64,000 bases of DNA. It comes from Blattamonas nauphoetae (Eukaryota; Preaxostyla; Oxymonadida). A program made the translations under genes and the position numbers. Shown piece by piece: positions 43,601 to 56,495 of this stretch. The number at the start of each line of letters is the position of its first letter. Positions within the stretch are counted from its first letter, which is position 1. Under the pieces are notes generated by a model. It did not search any database and had not been told where the DNA came from. It was given only the letters and a program-made list of their open reading frames with translations. The DNA lies in contig JARBJD010000126.1 of NCBI GenBank assembly GCA_033064195.1, forward strand, positions 124,001 to 188,000, in the 5' to 3' direction.

Positions 43601-46600
43601 CCACGCGGCAACGAATGGACAGAACCATTCAGCAACAACATGAGTTCCAGAGAACTTCTCCAGTCCTCCACAGCCTCCTTTCCAGCACTTGGCACACCGC
43701 ACAATGAATCTCCGTTTGGTCTGTTCGGACCCACCCTGCCCCAACTCAATCAAATCGCCGAGGAGAACCAGATTGCTTCGTCGTCTGTCTCCATCGACAT
43801 GCTTCGCTCCATCATCTTTGCCTTCGAGACAATCGTCTCTGTGCTTCAGAAAAAGGGATGTTTCCGTGACCCTCAGCTGTCGGTGATGGTGGGACAGTTC
43901 GGGCTCTCTCCATTCAGCCAGGTGAGCATGATTTCAAAGCGATTCGTCTCGTTCTTCCTTCTCGAGGACATACGACTGTTTATGTCGTTCACAACAAAGG
44001 AAGACGTCGAGCAACTTCAGAAGATCCTCAAATTGACTGCTGCCTTCGAGGCTCATGTCGAAAAGTTGGATGATCAGAAGCTCACCCGCATTTTGTCCCA
44101 ACCGGAGACTGTCCTCGGAAACTTGATGCCAGATCTGTCAGACAAGAAGCACAACGAGGGAACTATTGACCTCGCCCTATTCTCAATTTTCAAGTTCAAC
44201 CACGAACACATCCCACTCCTCGCACGAGCCAAGAAACTCAGCTTCTCTTCCCTCGCCCACGACACGCTCGCTGTGTTCAATCCGTCCATCAGAAACTACA
44301 TCAGACTCCGAAAACAGAACTCCTTCGCAACAATCGGAATGGCGATTGCATTCCTTGGCAACATGCTTCAACATGTCATCACTTTGGTCGATGTCCTGTC
44401 GCAGCCCATCGTGGGTGACACAGTTCTTGAAGCCTTCAACCACAATTATTTGGCATTCAACCGCACTCTCTCGTATCCCCACACGTCGCCGTTCTTTTGG
44501 TCTGCTGTGACAGTCGATCTGATCGGTTTCTCGCAACTCCACGACTGCTACGGAATCACTGTCGATGCAATCGAGTCGACTGGCTCGATTTTCACTCCAA
44601 TCCACATTTTCCGTGCCACTGAACCGACCGAAGAAGAACTTGGCGAGCTGGAGCTCATCGCCACTCAAGCAGCCGTCTCTGCCAACACCATTCTGGAACA
44701 TCTTCCTTCGAACATCCCCGTTCCTGAATCAGTCCTCTTCAAATGGAAAGGCGAGAACATCAAAGTAGTTCCCTCTCTCTTCCTGTCGACTGTTCTGCCG
44801 TACCTCCGTCGCTTCATCCACGCTGGCCTGATGAGAGAGGAAGAGTTCGTCATCCAAAGCAAGCTCGATGAAGGTCCTCAGAACGACGACCCGTTCGCTG
44901 ACCCGCCTCCTGCACAGCAACCCAAACCACTTTTCTTGACTTTCTGCTCTCCCAACAAGATCGTCTCGTCGGAGTATTGCCAGCTGTATCTGAATGTGAT
45001 GCTGTATGGTCTAACAACAAAAGAGCAGCTGTCGTTCATTGTCGAATGCATCCTTCGCATCGTGCCTTCGTCTGAAGCTGTCAGACATCCCCCCAAAGTC
45101 TGCACGTCTGTCCAGCCACACCCCTTCCATCCGCCAATGCTCATCATCCTCGCTCTCAACAAACTCGCCGAGCTCCTCGCCGAATCCGAACACATCCGCT
45201 GCTTCTTCCTCAAAGAAATCCCGCACAGTCTCCCCACCGTTGCCCAGTACTCGTCCTTCAACAAGAAAGTCGAGAATGACATCTCGATGTCGAAATGGCT
45301 GTCTGATGAAGACGTGTTCTACGACGACGAAGCAGACGAGTCGATGAGCGAAGACCAGCAGGACATCGACAGAAGAATGGGGAAGCTCCCCGACGAGAAC
45401 CCGAGTCTCTTCCCGGACGACAACGAAGAGATGCGCGAAGCCGAGGATTGCGACGAAAATCTCCAAAATGCTGTCGGACACGTGTTTGATACTTTCTTCT
45501 CCGCTCACGACGAGCAGCTCGATCCCGACCGTCTGTGCATCAAATGGGCAGGGATCATGATCGACGGTCTTTGGGAACTGTATGCGCAGGAGCCTTACCC
45601 GCCTCCTCCTTCAAAGGTTCTGATTCGACGCCCACGACAGACCAACCAGGCAGGTCAGGCTGAGGGAGGCGATCAAACCGAAGCTGGTCGGAATGGCCAG
45701 GCGACTGAGAGAAGCAATCACCAAACAAATCAACCACACTCGACTTCAGCTGGGCCACCAAACGCAACGACACAGCCTGTCCACCAACGGACATACTACA
45801 CACCTGTAACGGTGGACAAGGCTGTGTTCTACCCTCCACTTGGCCACGAGTTTGTTCTCCACGCCACACTCCGCGCACTTCTGATCTATTCGCACACTCA
45901 TCCTCCAGACAAGTACAGTGTGTCTTGGATCCCCATTTTCACAAACCTGTTCGTCCCGTCCAAAGTCCACAACATGCCCATTCGTGACCAGACGCTCCTC
46001 TCCTTCTTCCTCCGTCTCTATCTCGTCACGACCGAGCCACCAACCATCCGAGACTACACCGGCTACGGGCAACTTCTTCAGTCAGACTCTGTCCATCTCC
46101 AAGCCAACCTCGCTGAGTATTTTGTTGAGGCACTCGCCACTCGCCCAGCCCGCTCGTTCAACCCAACATCCTCGCCGATTGTGCCAATGAAGTCGGAATA
46201 CTGCCAACAGTCGAACTCTCGCCATCTGACAAGGAACGTGCTCGAGACAACACCAGAAGAGATCGACCAGGCATTCGTGATCGAAGAGATCAAGCTCAAG
46301 TTCTACATGGGCATGATCCCCGAGCTGATGGGCCAGCACCTCCACTCCCCATACATCGAAATGCAGACCCTCGCCTCTGATTTCTTCGTCCTCTTCCTCG
46401 CATCGATGTATCAGGAACACGCCCATCTGTCCAGCCCGATCGAAGCCGGTGGAATCGTCTACACCAACACGTACGAAGTGGTCGCTCTTGCCTCGCAAGG
46501 CTTTGTGTATCGTTCGTTTTATCGAATGTTGCAGGAATCGATCGAGCAGATGAAGACTGTGCAGAGAGAGCTCAACAACTACGGACACTACGAACTCAGT

Positions 46601-49600
46601 CCTCGCACACTCAAACAGAAGCTGAAAGGCGGCAAGTCGCTTTCGGCGAAGGAGGGGTATGTGTCGTTCTTCTACGGCAACCCCAAATTCACTCCACACG
46701 CACGTGCTCCCAGTAGGAACAGGCTGACCACACAACGTTCGCTGGTTGCAAGGAACTTCTCGCTCGTCGACACCTTCCCACCGTCTGCCACACCACCGTC
46801 CATCCCTGTCCCGATCTCTCTTCGCTCTCTGACCCCCAATTTGCTCGCTCAGAAGCAGCCACAGTCAGACTTGTCGTATCACTTGCTCCTTCGACTCACA
46901 GCGAACGCAGTCTCCTTCTTCGCAATGACCGCTGAACTTGGATATGGAGGCGACCGTGCCCAATACGACGATTTGATCGATCTTCTGTCGCAGGCCCTCA
47001 TCTTCCGATTCCCTGTCCGTCTTCACGCGATCGACGCGTTGGGATATCTCGCTCGAAGCAGAAGCGCTGTCCAGCACAAAGTGAGAGATCTTGGAGCCCT
47101 CACTGCTGTCTTCAAGATCGTGCAATCGTCTGGCAAAAAGCTGTTTGAGATCATCTCCGATAGTCAAAATGGGTTTGATTTAGACAAGTCAGCTTCCTTG
47201 ATGAACAAGACGATTGAGGTCTTTCCTCGCTTTCCTCAACAAAAAGAGGAAGAAATGACACCTTTCGCATTCTTCCATTCCACACTTCCTCCGATGGCCG
47301 CACAATCTCGCTCCGATCTCCCTCGGAATCAGGCCAAGCTGTTTGACATTTATTCCATCACCATCGCCGAATCTCTCCGCATGCTGTATTACTCCATCAG
47401 CAACAACGATGCCTCCATCTCCTTCGTCCTCTCCGAACAGGCTGAAATGGACGGAACTACGCTCCTTTCATTTCTGAGGCTGTTTCTCAGCTCTTTCAAG
47501 TCCGTCCTCCCTCACACCACCAAAGAGGTCGGACTCGCTGAAGAGATCAGATCCAGACAGAAGACTCAACGTCGTCTCTACAAAGACCAGATCAAAGACG
47601 TGAAAGGAACCATGACACCTCACGCGAACGCTGGAAAGGAGGCACGATCGCCTCTCCTCTCTTACACGTTCAGTTCCGAGGAACTCGAAATGGTGGACAA
47701 CCCTGATTCACCCCATCTTGTCCAGCGACCACGTCGATCGCCATACGCGCTGCTCAAACTTAAACATAAATCTCCGCTCTCCAACAGCTTCATTCAGTCA
47801 TCTGGAGAGAATCGAGACCCGTATTCACAACTGGAAGGCATAAACGAAGATTCAGACAGCGATGACGACACAATCAGTGAAATTCCGTTCTCTACCACTC
47901 TCCCGAGAAGTGGGACGCAGACTCCGAGTCAGTACGCGAAGATGCACCCATCGTTCAAGCTCTCACTTGTCCGAAAACACTCACTCACCAACTTTTCGTC
48001 TCCTCTGACCCAGTCGAAACACGTCAAGATGTCGTCTCATCGAATCAGTAAGTTGAGCAGGAACAGCAGTATTGTCATCGCACCCATCGCCAAAGTTCCG
48101 CAATCGGAAAGCCCGCCTCTTCTGGACGATTTCGATGATCTCACACAACCAGCATCATCACTCTTCACTCAAACCACAACGGAACAACCAGCCATCTATC
48201 AGCTGGACACGAATTCTCACAAACATCTTTTGGACAACGCAGCGGTTCAGACAGCACTTGTCTATTCCATCAAATTGATCGACGCTATGATCTCCAAACA
48301 GACAATCGCAATCATCACAAAAAGTGACGTTCTCCAACTCATTCCGCTCTTCGCTCTTCAATGCCCAGTCGCCAGAATCAAAAGAGCGGCAGTTCGCCTT
48401 TTGGTCAAACTGACAGTCATCCTGACAGCCACAAACACTCTCAACGACGGTATCTCCACACACCGCTCGCCGTTCTTTGAAGTTCTGAACGGAGCCAGGC
48501 TGGTGTACATCCAACTCAAACAGACATCCGAACACTTGTTCTCGTTTCCAAGCTACTACTACCCGCATCCTGTGTCAGTGGAGGACTGTCACGCCCCACA
48601 CAACCTTCTCGAGTCGCTCCAGGACACCCTCTCTCCAACAGCACCGATTCTCTTCAACGAACACACTTTCATCTACCCGCTCCTCGCAGCTGGTGCCCCT
48701 CCCGAAGCCGAAGACGGTGATGCTACCCCGCTGAAGCTCAGACTCACCGATTTCTGCTATCTGCTGATGGAAATGACGAAACTTGCGGAGGAGTTTGCGA
48801 CTGACACTCCCACAGCTCCAACAGACGAAACCGACGATTTGATTTCGGAGTTTGAAGAGCCGCTCTTCAACACCCTCACCACTCTGTCGTACCAACTGTA
48901 CCTCTCACCAGAGTACACAACCCTCTTCGCCGCGCCATTCAAACTGCCTGACGAGCCATCGTCTGAAAAGTCCTACACGGGTCTCGCAATCCTCCTCACA
49001 ATTTTGGAGACTTCGCATCTCACTGAACGACTGGCATGTGCCACAGGCAGTCTCGTTGTCCGCCTGCTCGCTGCATCACCAACCATTCGATCGTATGCGC
49101 TGCTGACGGCGCAGCCATCGCCTTTGGGAAGGCTGTACAACCTGGCGAATGTCACCAACAGATATCGCGCTAAAGTCAACACTGGCCTCATTGATGTGGA
49201 GACTCCCACACTCAGACACTTCTTCTCCGAGCTCGCTGTCCCGTTGGAGGACGGAAGCATGCCACCTGATGATCTCTCGCAGTTCGGAACACATTACCAC
49301 AAGCCAGAACTCGCCTTCCTCACGATGTTCTACGGACTGACAGCAATCACAGTGATGATGGGGTCAGCCATCCACAATCGTCGCACGGATTGGAGGAAGA
49401 CTCCCGATGACAGGGAGATATATCGATTACTCAGACTTCTCTTACAGGCAGACAAATTCAACGGAATGATCTTCCAACTCCTTTCTGTCCCCACAATGGA
49501 CAACAGGCGAGAAATGATGAAAAATCGGATCTTGACAGACAGAGATGTGAGTCAGGCTGTCATCTTCAAAGAATGGAACGCGACAGTCCTTCTGGAACGC

Positions 49601-52600
49601 GAGCGAGCAGCGATCGAAGCCGACTTCGCAAAGAAGAGGGCAGCAGCCAACCCTCCCAAGGACTCCGACGGTGCTCCAGCCGTTGGCATTACAGCAGCTG
49701 TCTCTGCCGCCACAAACGTGTCGGAACTCCCTCCCATTCAACCGGCTTCCCACGTTATCTTCAAACCGAAGACATATCGACTCTATTTCAGGCGGCATGT
49801 GTTCAGGATGACGTCGTATAGTCTCTACCGTTCGTTCCATGCAAACTCACTCTCATCAGCGCTTCCCAACCTCTCCTTGCATCCGTCCTTCGCTGCCCAT
49901 AAACAGACCTATTCACTCGACGCCCCATTCGAGCGAGATTATCGTTCGTATTCCATTCTGTCGTGTGTTCGCGTTGCCGAGCAATTGGCCAGAGGTTCAC
50001 AGCTTCCCTACACTCCCTACGCCACAGACAGTGTCGTCGCACAGTTCCTCCTTCTCGGCATGGCGTCTGATGACACTCAGCTGGCCTACCTTTCAGCTTT
50101 CACAATCGGTGCACTCTGTCAACAAGACCCAGCCGCATCGCTGCGATTCATCGCTTCAGCAACGTTCATCCCTGCTCTCTTCGCTCTCATCCGATGCTCA
50201 ATGTACGAAGAGACGAACGAACTGTCCGTTCAACATGCGAATGTTGCTCTCTTTCTGATTCACGCAGCATCGATTGCGTCACCGCATGAGTTGCTCAAAG
50301 GCTTGATATCAATCTCTCCACTTCTCCCTCCTGCTGAGTCGTCACCTGACACCCTGTCAGCGCACATCCTCCCGCAGTCACAATCAGTCATTTCAAGCAT
50401 CCTGCTTCTCGCTGGATCACCAGTCATCAGAACAACATCGATCAAAATCGCGTTGCAGGTTGTCCTCCGTCTTCTTCTGTCATCGCCAAGTCCCGCCTGT
50501 GCTGCTCGACTCTGTGTTTCGCAGGAGGCCATCGACAGCACACCCAACCAGGAATGGCACAACGCACGAGCCTTTGACGATCTCGAGTGCTTTGTGCTTG
50601 TCCTGACAGAATGTGAAAGGAAAGACGTCGCAAAACATGCTCTCGATTTCCTTTTCGTCATCAGACTCCTCAGGACACAGTCATCGCACGAGTGGTGTGG
50701 ATGCCAGTGGTGTTCGAAGGAGGATGGAAACATCGTCGAAGTGTGGAGGGACACAACATCCAACGCCAAATTCTGCCCACCTGCACTCGAAGCATTCGGA
50801 TTCAACAGTCCACTTTCTCTCTCCGCTCATCGCTTCGCAGACGAGTCTCTCACAATCAACGACAAAGCATTCATTCTCCTGCAACACACAGGCAGTTGGG
50901 TTGGGTTCCAATCGACAGTTTATCCTGACTTTTCTGGGGGTGGTTGTCCCACCGTGGGAGAAGCGCAAAAAGAGACAAATTCACTCGTATCACCGTACGA
51001 CGTCTTCAGAGAGAATATTCCACCTCACGTGAAGCGACTCCTTCGTCGGAAGCCTCTCTCTGTCGAGCCCGATCTGAACCCGCACTTTGGGTCGAGTCAA
51101 CCGATTATTCGACTGACAACAAACACGATCAGCGTCGAAAACGATGAAGATGCCATCAACGAGCAGTTTGAAGGCAGTTTCCCGCCATCTCCGAAAGAAC
51201 TTGGTTCAATCACATCGATGGCGACACCTTCCAACAGACACCAATCAGCTCTTGTCAATCCACCGTTCTTCTCGTCCACTCTTCTTCCATCGCCAACAAT
51301 CAAGTCGTCTCTTCAGAAAGGGACTGTGTGCAAGAACTGTCGCCATCCTTCGCCAATCTCGATCATCCCAGTCGAACCTGTCAACATCAGAAACACCGCC
51401 ATCTACACCTACACCCAACCAACACTCTCCTCTGAAGCTCTTCAGAAACGAATTTGCGAGCTCTACCAGCCGACTCAGGTGAAGGCGCTCCTCCAGACCG
51501 ATGACGTCTCAGATCGATCAACACTGGCGTATCGTTTTGCATGCTACAGCGACTTCCTGGTGCAGTGGAAGACCGATTCTGGCTCTCTTCGCAAACACAT
51601 AAAGGATGCTGACACTCTCCTACTCGCCATTCTCAATCAGATGGAGAAGGATTGCTTCGAACGCGAAGCTGCCAGAATGTACACCAACGTGCTGCTTCCG
51701 AGTGTGGCCCCACTCATCTCAAACGGAATGAAGCTCCTCTTCGACATATTCTCGATGCCAGAAACACCAATCTACGCCAGAATCCTCTGTCTCCGCGTCA
51801 TTCTGTCCACGATTGAAGGAGAGAACTCCATCCTGCGAGGATATGCTCTCTCCAACCCTGACTCATCTTCAAACACTGGTGGCTCTGTCACAATCGGAGC
51901 AGAGGACAAGCCTGCCTGTGTTGCAGAAGACATTCCATACCGTTCGTGGACGCATCTCATCCAAGTCAGGATCTCCGAGACACTGATGAGTCGTCTGATT
52001 GCTGCCTTCTCTTTCACAGACGCTCAGACGTTCTTCCACACAACCACGCCCATCGATCGATATCATGCTGACCTGATCCGATGCATGGCAGTGACCATCA
52101 TCGACAAGCTGACTGAGAAAGGAGTTGGAATTGAGATGATGAAGGAGGACAATGGAATCCCTGCTCTTCTTCCCATCCTCCTCTCCGAGCAAATCCCATC
52201 ATATGAACCAATCCTCACTGAGGACCAACTCGACGCCGAAATGACCATGCCACTCGACTTCTTCGACAGCGACGACACCATCTCGGAACCTGCGCCGAAA
52301 GAAGAAACTCACAGTCTCTCAGCCGAGTCAGATCGCCCTCCCCTCCCCGTCATGGAGGCAATCACATCAGCCCTGTGGATTATTGCACACTGCTCGAAGA
52401 ACGACATCACGATGAGTGAGATGCTGGGAGGGGATGACATGGTCCTCGTGATCATGCGTGTTCTTTCATTTTCGTTCGCTCACTCTTCACCTCCGCCAAG
52501 GCTCATTGCCGCAGCTTGCTGCACACTCTCAAATCTCATGGAAGGGAACCCGAACAACCAACGAAGGTTCATGGAGGGAGGAAATGGGATCCAAGTCCTC

Positions 52601-53704
52601 GCTTCTCTGCTCCACCATCCACTGGACCTCATCGCACTCTTCCACATCTTTTCATGTTTTTATCGTCTTCTTTCATCTCTGCCAGAGTCTCTTTCTTTCT
52701 TCCATCTCTGCGACATCCCACGACACACCCTCGCCCTCATCCGCCAACTTTCCTCCGATTTAATCCTCATTTCGTCGCAATACACCCCCTCCACGCCTCA
52801 CCTCCCTCTCTCCATTTTCACCAACCCAAGCGACCTTCCTCCCATCATCATCCCGTCCCCAACACTCACTGCCTCGTCTTTGTATCTATCCATCAGCCTC
52901 GAAGCTGGAATCCAGAAGCCGCCTCGATATGTTGTGGGAAGAGACGGTGAAATACGCAACCAGCTGTGGGATGATCAAATCCTGTCATCTTTCTCTCGCA
53001 GGATCAGTGCTCTCTCCAATCTCAGCCGAGACGAGTTTTCACGGCCAGCATCAAGAACGATCTCTCGTCGTGGAAGCAGACTTCTGATCACTCAGAAGCA
53101 TCGCTATGCTGACCTTGATTTCAAAACAAGTGAAAGTGTCCTGTTTACAGAGTCGAGAACACATGGAACTGGATTTGGGGTCCTTTTTGTGGATGACACT
53201 CTCGACTGGGATGAAGGCTCCGACGAGATCTACGCAGAACAGGGACGGCGTCTCGAAGAGGATTGGTCAGCTGCCTATGATGAAGAGGAGGCCATGAACA
53301 AGCTTTCTGAGCAGGAGCCGAATGAGCATGCTCGTACACTCACAGATGAGGTCGCAGTGGAGATGTTCACCATCCCACTCCGAGCTCCCCCACACCCAAC
53401 CTCCACCTTTGTCCTTCCACTTCCCTCCGCACTCGCCAGTCTATGCACTCGCCTTCTCCTCCTCACCATTCCCTCCTTCCTCCAAACAGACCTCACTGTC
53501 ACACTCCAGAAACCGTTCTTCTCACTCGATTCGATCAACGGCTTGCCTCCTGTCCACACATCTGCTTCCACACAGACTCATACAGTTATCCATTCCACTC
53601 TTCGGCTTTCTGACATGTGTCTTTCGACACCCTCACCTCTTGAAGGGTTTGGGTCTCGGATGGCTCATCACAGAGTTGCCCAACGCCCTCCATCCAAACG
53701 ATGA
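40657..53704 (+). CDS. Giant FYVE-like zinc finger and ARM/HEAT-repeat protein (3 exons, about 4,321 aa)
   Basis: ATG 40657 starts the frame. Introns 40935-40985 (51 nt) and 41066-41096 (31 nt) both restore phase. Together they complete an eight-cysteine finger with FYVE spacing: CPGC, 12 residues, CLNC, RRPF, CQNC, 14 residues, CPSC. The FYVE phosphoinositide-binding RRHHCR patch is missing, so lipid binding is doubtful. The rest is a very long helical solenoid broken by Ser/Pro-rich disordered segments (42.2-43.7 kb) and acidic patches (45.3 kb). Clear ARM-type repeats occur late (ACCTLSNLMEGNPNNQRRF). It was checked for BEACH and DnaJ motifs and neither is seen. The usual reading stops at TGA 53704; an alternative last intron (53585-53645) would extend to 53828 in another frame. 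A scaffold role in membrane traffic is inferred from the architecture. Confidence 0.75.
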
Positions 53705-53844
53705 GATCTTTATCCTGTATTTCTTCCTTGATTTGTCCCCTTTAATTGTTTTCAACTTGTACACATTCTTAAGACCTTTTAGTTCCTGTCATTTTTATCC
53801 TTGCATGACTTCATTAGTACAAACATAGGCCATCATTTTTTCAA

Positions 53845-56412
53845 ATGACATCAAAGGAGTTGCAGGTCAATTTTCAAACGGAGTTTCTTGAAGAACTATC
53901 GAAATGGGATGATAGCTTTTACACACCACATTCATTCGATTCGTATGCTTGTTTTTTCGACACTTTTCATTTCTTCACAATTTTCTTCTGATTAACGAAC
54001 TGACTCGTGGAACTAGTAACACTATTTCACAGGCATGTCTCTCTTTAGCTCTTCAAAGGAAAGAAGTGCCATTGAATGAGCTTCTTTTGGTCGGAAAGAG
54101 CGGATCAATTTCAACAAAGTCATATCAATCTCTGGGTTTTACACAGATAAACGTAGTCGACAATGCGGTGATAGACACAGTCTCTCCTTTTTCTTTGCAT
54201 ATTTTTATGTATTTTTACCACATAACTCCATTTCTCACCATTCAGTCGATGAAAGACAAACAACACCCAGTCCTCTTCAACGATCTCTCTTCCAACATTA
54301 TCAAAACGAAAAGAGGATCTGTTTGCACTCTTTTCCTCACGATTTGTGCTAGTTAGATGAAGAAGAAGTCAAAAATAGTGTTGAGGAACTCATCAAATCC
54401 TCACCAAGTTCTTTCACCTATTTCACTCTCCTCCCGGTGAAGCTAGCCCGACTTGTCACACTAATCATCCTTTTTTCCCGTTTCAACTGCAATCAGCGCA
54501 TTTTAATCTGTGATCTGCCACCATCATCAGTATCACTCAAAAACAGCTCCCAATATACGTTCACTCCGTCATCCCAACATCTACCGGCTCCATTCATTTC
54601 TTTTGTTGCTACTCCTCGTGTTGATCACACAGTTTCTCCCACATTATCCCTATCTGTGGCAGAATCGGCCACAAACACATTTCATCAAGTATTTTCATTG
54701 ATCTCCGATACACAACCTTCAAACTCCCTTTCCCCATCGACAATCACAAATATTCTCGACTTGATTCGATTCCAACTCTGGACACGTCTTATTCCTTCAC
54801 AAAAACTGATCCCCAATCCAAATCCATCAAAAAGAGTGACATTCCCAACACTTCCTATTTTCACCACCTCCCTCCCTTCACAAAAACAAGGAGTTATCCC
54901 GCCCCCAGAGTCTGACTACACCTTCACAGCGGTTGACTCGCCCTCATCCATGTTTCCGATGTCTGATCCAAAATCAACAATTCCTGTGCCATGCTCAATT
55001 GTCATTGTCCCCCAAGGTCGCGAAAGCGAGTGGCTGTTCAGTAGTGATGAAGGTCGATCCAACCTCATCTCCAGCACTCGCGCCCTCCGCACCATCTTCT
55101 CGGTTTTCACTCATCCTCCCAAAATCAGTCTCGACGCGATCAAAAATGAACTCAACCCGTTCGCCCGCCGCCTCCTCCCGAAGGACGAACGAGGGAGGAC
55201 AGTGTCGAACGTGCCGTATGTGACAGTCGGAGAGGACCCTGTTGGAAAGCGAGTGCGTGTTGAAACAGGACGAAGCGAGATGAGCGGAGAGTTTTGGGTG
55301 GAAGACGTGTACATCGCTGTTGACAAGGAGGCAGAGGAAGAACCTGGGAAAGAACAGCAGAAGAAGAAGAAGAAATCCAACGAGCCAGTCGAATATCGAA
55401 TCTTCAGACGATTGATCTTCGCGAGCAACCCAAACTTGATTCAGAGTGAATGCCAAATCGAGCGAGGAGACAATCCTTCCCAAGTGGCCTCCTTCTCATT
55501 TATCAAACCAAGCACCGGATATCAACAGACACTCGTTGCTTCGTTCTCTCTTCTTCTGGCCACCCCTCTGGCTCCTCTCCTCTCGATGTCTCCCCCTCGA
55601 CCCTTGTCTTGCTGTCTGATCGGTCTCGGAGCAGCTTGTCTTGTCTCCTCTCTTCTGAAACTCCTCTCGTTTCCTCTCACTCCCACTTCTCATTCCATCC
55701 ACTTTGATGTCGCCGAGCTCGACGGAGCAATGGAGCAAGTCTCACGCACATCGTTTGGCTTCACCCCAAAAGAGGGCGAGGTTGACGTCTCAATTGGCGA
55801 TGGCGTTGATTTTGTTCAGAAAAGAGTGTCTGCGACAGCAGATGGCAGTTACGATGTTCTCATCGTCGATGTTGATGCCAAGGAACGAGGAGACGGGATC
55901 AGCTGTCCGCCAGCTCCTTTCAGAACAGAAGCTTTTGTGCGCAACATGGTCTGTTTCTCTCTCATTCACATTTTTCTCAGTTTTCTGCTCTTTCTGCATC
56001 GGGTGTTGCGATGATCAACTTGGCCAGTCGCTCAGTGCAAGCATCGACCCAGTACTTGGATCTGCTCCGAAGTGTCTTTGGATCAGTCATTGTGGTGAAC
56101 GTACCTGAGGATATCAACAAGTGTGTTCCTTTTCTCTTCCATCGGCATCATCTCAGGATTGTGATTTGTTTCAAGGACGCTCTTTCGACTCCGCTGACAG
56201 TGACAACAGTTTCTGAACATGCATCCAGCTTCGTGAACCAATGCCGTGCCGTCCTGACGAAGAGAGACGGAGCAACAGAGAAACCTGTTGACCTCGAATG
56301 GATGAAAGAATCAATGAGTAACTTGGACGTTGGAGCTTCTGGTGCGAGCAAGTCGAAAAAGAAACGATCAAAGAAGAAGGCAGCCGATGCATCTGTGACG
56401 GCTGAGCCATGA
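53845..56412 (+). CDS. METTL13: METTL13-like methyltransferase (6 or 7 exons, about 755-775 aa)
   Basis: METTL13 (yeast Efm7-related) methylates eEF1A at its N-terminus and a lysine with two Rossmann domains. Introns by frame: 53943-54016, 54180-54245, 54321-54352, 55949-55980, 56121-56156, plus an optional in-frame one at 54437-54496. The N-terminal domain keeps the order of the family (FLEELSKWDDSFY, LLLVGKSGSISTKSYQSLGF, NVVDNAVID), but the SAM-binding GxGxS loop is altered (VGKSGS). The C-terminal spermidine-synthase-like domain is well kept: CLIGLGAACLVSSLL, DVAELDGAMEQVSRTSFGF, GDGVDFV, YDVLIVDVDAKERGDGISCP and VVNVPEDINKIVICF. A Lys-rich tail (KSKKKRSKKK) ends at TGA. It converges on the USP gene with 83 bp between stops. 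Identification rests on motif order; activity of the first domain is uncertain. Confidence 0.72.
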
Positions 56413-56495
56413 ATAACCAGCACTTCACGAAGATTTCTGAACGTTTTGTGGGCCATAAATGCCATCCAAGTGGGAGAGAATGATCGATGGGCGCG

